This document shows, piece by piece, positions 58,879 through 64,000 of a stretch of 64,000 bases of DNA. Made by a program: the position numbers and the translations under genes. Source of the stretch: an uncultured Christensenellaceae bacterium (GTDB lineage Bacteria > Bacillota > Clostridia > Christensenellales > Borkfalkiaceae); contig CAJUNJ010000007.1 in NCBI GenBank assembly GCA_910587825.1, forward strand, positions 1 through 64,000, read 5' to 3'. Within the stretch, counting starts at the first letter, position 1, and the number at the start of each line of letters is the position of its first letter. The notes beneath the pieces are model-generated. The model ran no database searches. It was given only the letters and a program-made list of their open reading frames with translations, and was not told where the DNA came from.

Positions 58879-59790
58879 ATGAAAGTAAAAAACTTTTTTG
58901 CCGATATGGCGCGCGGCGCAATCATAGGCGTTGCAATGATTATACCGGGCGTAAGCGGCGGTACGCTTGCGGTGCTTATGAACGTTTACGATAAACTGAT
59001 TAACGCTATAAGCAACCTCAGAAAGGACTTTAAAAACAGCTTTATGTTTTTACTGCCCGTACTGCTTGGCGCGGGACTTGCGCTTATAGCGGCTTACTTC
59101 CCGCTTAAATACGCCCTAAAATATGCGCCCCTGCCCACCGTGCTCTTATTCGCCGGGCTGATGGCGGGTTCCTGCCCTATGCTAATTAAGGACGGAATTA
59201 AAAAGGGCTTTACAAAGCTGAATTTAATTTCACTGCTTTTGCCTTTGGCAGTCGTAATAGGTATTTGCTTTATTCCCGGAATGGGCGATGCCGACCTTTC
59301 GTCCGATATGCCTGTTTGGGGATACTTCGTGCTGATACTTATCGGCGCGGTGGCAAGTTGCGCACTTGTCGTACCGGGCGTAAGCGGTTCTATGCTTCTT
59401 CTTATATTCGGATACTACAATGCCGTTTTCGACACTATTTCTGCATTAAAAACGGACTTAGGGCATTCCCTGCTTGTGCTTGCGCTTTTCGCTTTGGGAA
59501 TTATAATCGGATTTTTCAGTATTGCAAAAATTATGAAGCTGCTGCTTAACAAATTTCCCCGCGGGACGAATTGGGCTATTATCGGCTTCGTACTCGGCTC
59601 TATTCCGGCGATTATGATTACGTTTAATTCAAACTTCCCCGAATTCAAACCCGATGCCGTCAACATTACCGTAGGCGTAATTCTCGGAATAGCGGGTATG
59701 ATTGCAAGCTTTGCGCTTACTTCGTACGTAGAAGCCAAAAACGCAAAAAAACAGGCGGAAGAAATCCCGCCCAAAATTACAGAAGACTAA
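58879..59790 (+). CDS. DUF368 membrane protein, polyprenyl-phosphate translocase family
   Basis: 303 residues, eight to nine helices, with the inverted-repeat signature PGVSGGTLAVL (about 24-34) and PGVSGSMLLLIFG (about 165-177). DUF368 proteins (PopT) are reported to recycle undecaprenyl phosphate across the membrane for cell-wall synthesis. The start has no SD and TATATT at 58865-58870 lies 8 nt before the ATG, so a leaderless transcript is possible, though the -35 is poor. Followed by a strong terminator. Confidence 0.92.
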   Translation: MKVKNFFADMARGAIIGVAMIIPGVSGGTLAVLMNVYDKLINAISNLRKDFKNSFMFLLPVLLGAGLALIAAYFPLKYALKYAPLPTVLLFAGLMAGSCPMLIKDGIKKGFTKLNLISLLLPLAVVIGICFIPGMGDADLSSDMPVWGYFVLILIGAVASCALVVPGVSGSMLLLIFGYYNAVFDTISALKTDLGHSLLVLALFALGIIIGFFSIAKIMKLLLNKFPRGTNWAIIGFVLGSIPAIMITFNSNFPEFKPDAVNITVGVILGIAGMIASFALTSYVEAKNAKKQAEEIPPKITED

Positions 59791-59803
59791 TTCCCGTAAA
59801 CGA

Positions 59804-59841
59804 AACCGCTTCCGACTGCTGTCGGAAGCGGTTATTTATTG
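59804..59841. terminator. Bidirectional terminator after DUF368
   Basis: AACCGCTTCCGAC (59804-59816) pairs with GTCGGAAGCGGTT (59821-59833), then ATTTATTGTTTTT. Confidence 0.8.
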
Positions 59842-59844
59842 TTT

Positions 59845-60183
59845 TTATCTGCCCGCCGAAAGAAGCGTAACAATTTTATCACAGCAACTTATCATAGCTT
59901 CAAGACACTCGTCGAGATTGCGGCTGGCTTCACTTGTCATAGAATGTCTTTTCAACGCGTCATTGACGGTAGCCGCGGCGAAATTGAAAGATTTGTAAAG
60001 GTTTTTAAGAAAATATTCTACGGACTTGAAATTTGCACGCGAGCTTAAATGAAAAGCGTAAACGCTCTGCAAATCGGCGTTCGCCTGTTTGAAATTAAGC
60101 GGCGTGCGTTCGCCTTCGATAATCAGAATATCTTCTCTGAACCGACGGACAAGTTCCGTCATTTTTTTGTTTTCATTTTCCAT
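59845..60183 (-). CDS. Small helical protein downstream of rpoC
   Basis: 112 residues from the ATG at 60183 (GGGTGA upstream; a longer frame from 60204 exists). Predominantly helical with a central DLQSVYAFHLSSRANFKSVEYFLKNLYKSFNFAAATVND and a C-terminal Cys pair (MISCCDKIV). No signal and no recognised family. A hairpin lies between it and rpoC, so its transcription by readthrough from the rpoBC operon is possible. Confidence 0.65.
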   Translation of the reverse strand: MENENKKMTELVRRFREDILIIEGERTPLNFKQANADLQSVYAFHLSSRANFKSVEYFLKNLYKSFNFAAATVNDALKRHSMTSEASRNLDECLEAMISCCDKIVTLLSAGR

Positions 60184-60202
60184 ACGATCACCCGCTGAGC
60201 GC

Positions 60203-60223
60203 AAGGCGCACGCCGTGCGCCTT
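60203..60223. terminator. Hairpin between rpoC and the small gene
   Basis: AAGGCGCAC-gcc-GTGCGCCTT, perfect 9-bp stem, 19 nt after the rpoC stop on minus. No T-run follows, so it may be a 3'-end stabiliser or a Rho-independent pause, not a full terminator. Confidence 0.45.
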
Positions 60224-60241
60224 ACGGTCTGGAATTTGAAA

Positions 60242-63892
<3,651 letters not shown>

Positions 63893-63906
63893 TTTTTAAC
63901 CTCCCT

Positions 63907-64000
63907 TTACTCCTCGTCGTCCCCGTCGAACAAATCGGCAGACGGTTTGTCTTCATCATCGTCGTCGGTGTCGAAAAGCGAGAACTTATCGCCGAAATCA
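63907..64000 (-). CDS. rpoB: RNA polymerase subunit beta, C-terminal end (partial)
   Basis: The frame ending in TAA at 63909-63907 reads DFGDKFSLFDTD..., then an Asp/Glu-rich tail, a common form of RpoB C-terminus, placed directly before rpoC. Only about 30 codons are in the window; the gene continues beyond 64000. Confidence 0.85.
   Translation of the reverse strand, partial: DFGDKFSLFDTDDDDEDKPSADLFDGDDEE

Overview
The window looks like chromosome of an uncultured, low-to-mid GC, anaerobic Firmicute of class Clostridia. Evidence: the order tig-clpP-clpX-lon-ysxC, a complete six-gene Rnf complex, CotF-type spore coat proteins, rpoB-rpoC, purple-gene-poor metabolism typical of gut Clostridia, and SD-rich promoters of the TTGACA-17-TATAAT type. 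A Christensenellales-like gut lineage is my guess from gene style only. No phage, transposase, CRISPR array, rRNA or tRNA gene was recognised; the one stable RNA gene is tmRNA.

Layout. 0.2-11.8 kb (minus): a seven-gene operon with a membrane protein, MoxR AAA+ ATPase, DUF58 protein, two membrane VWA proteins and two lipoproteins, i.e. a Bat-like envelope system. 12.0-15.3 kb (minus): two ECF-type sigma factors, a secreted papain-like cysteine protease and a single-pass membrane protein. 15.6-21.9 kb (minus): ysxC, lon, clpX, clpP, tig. 22.0-26.2 kb (plus): rqcH and small membrane/winged-helix proteins, then a membrane-anchored protein. 26.2-27.6 kb (minus): M18 aminopeptidase. 27.7-33.9 kb (plus): Gx-type transporter plus rnfCDGEAB; facing it on minus are a NusG-domain-II protein, the flavin transferase ApbE and, further on, an FMN-binding lipoprotein. 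Together these make a flavin/iron-sulfur electron export module. 37-49.7 kb: MacB-type ABC exporter, gltX, DegV, LMW-PTPase, LOG protein, a zinc-ribbon/propeller protein, MATE exporter and cytidylate-kinase-like protein behind a structured leader RNA, and DUF1622. 49.8-50.7 kb: small XRE regulator and tmRNA with a tail of repeated hairpins. 50.8-55.2 kb (plus): pfkB kinase, PPTase, mtnN, luxS, ung, apgM. 55.3-59.8 kb: XRE regulator, CotF pair, an epimerase broken by one in-frame stop, an EFR1 ferredoxin-flavodoxin, DUF368. 59.8-64 kb (minus): small helical protein, rpoC, end of rpoB.

Most interesting points: (1) a consensus promoter, a ~115-nt leader with mutually exclusive pairings, and an intrinsic terminator touching the SD in front of the cytidylate-kinase-like/MATE operon, i.e. 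a riboswitch or attenuator candidate; (2) several genes whose TATAAT box lies 6-10 nt before the ATG with no SD, implying leaderless mRNAs; (3) an RnfG with two FMN-bind-like repeats and altered flavinylation motifs beside an intact ApbE; (4) a paired ECF sigma/secreted cysteine protease cassette; (5) a 13-nt tmRNA 3'-end sequence repeated next to a second perfect 18-bp hairpin; (6) an identical palindrome at two unrelated regulator promoters; (7) the single nonsense codon in the epimerase.
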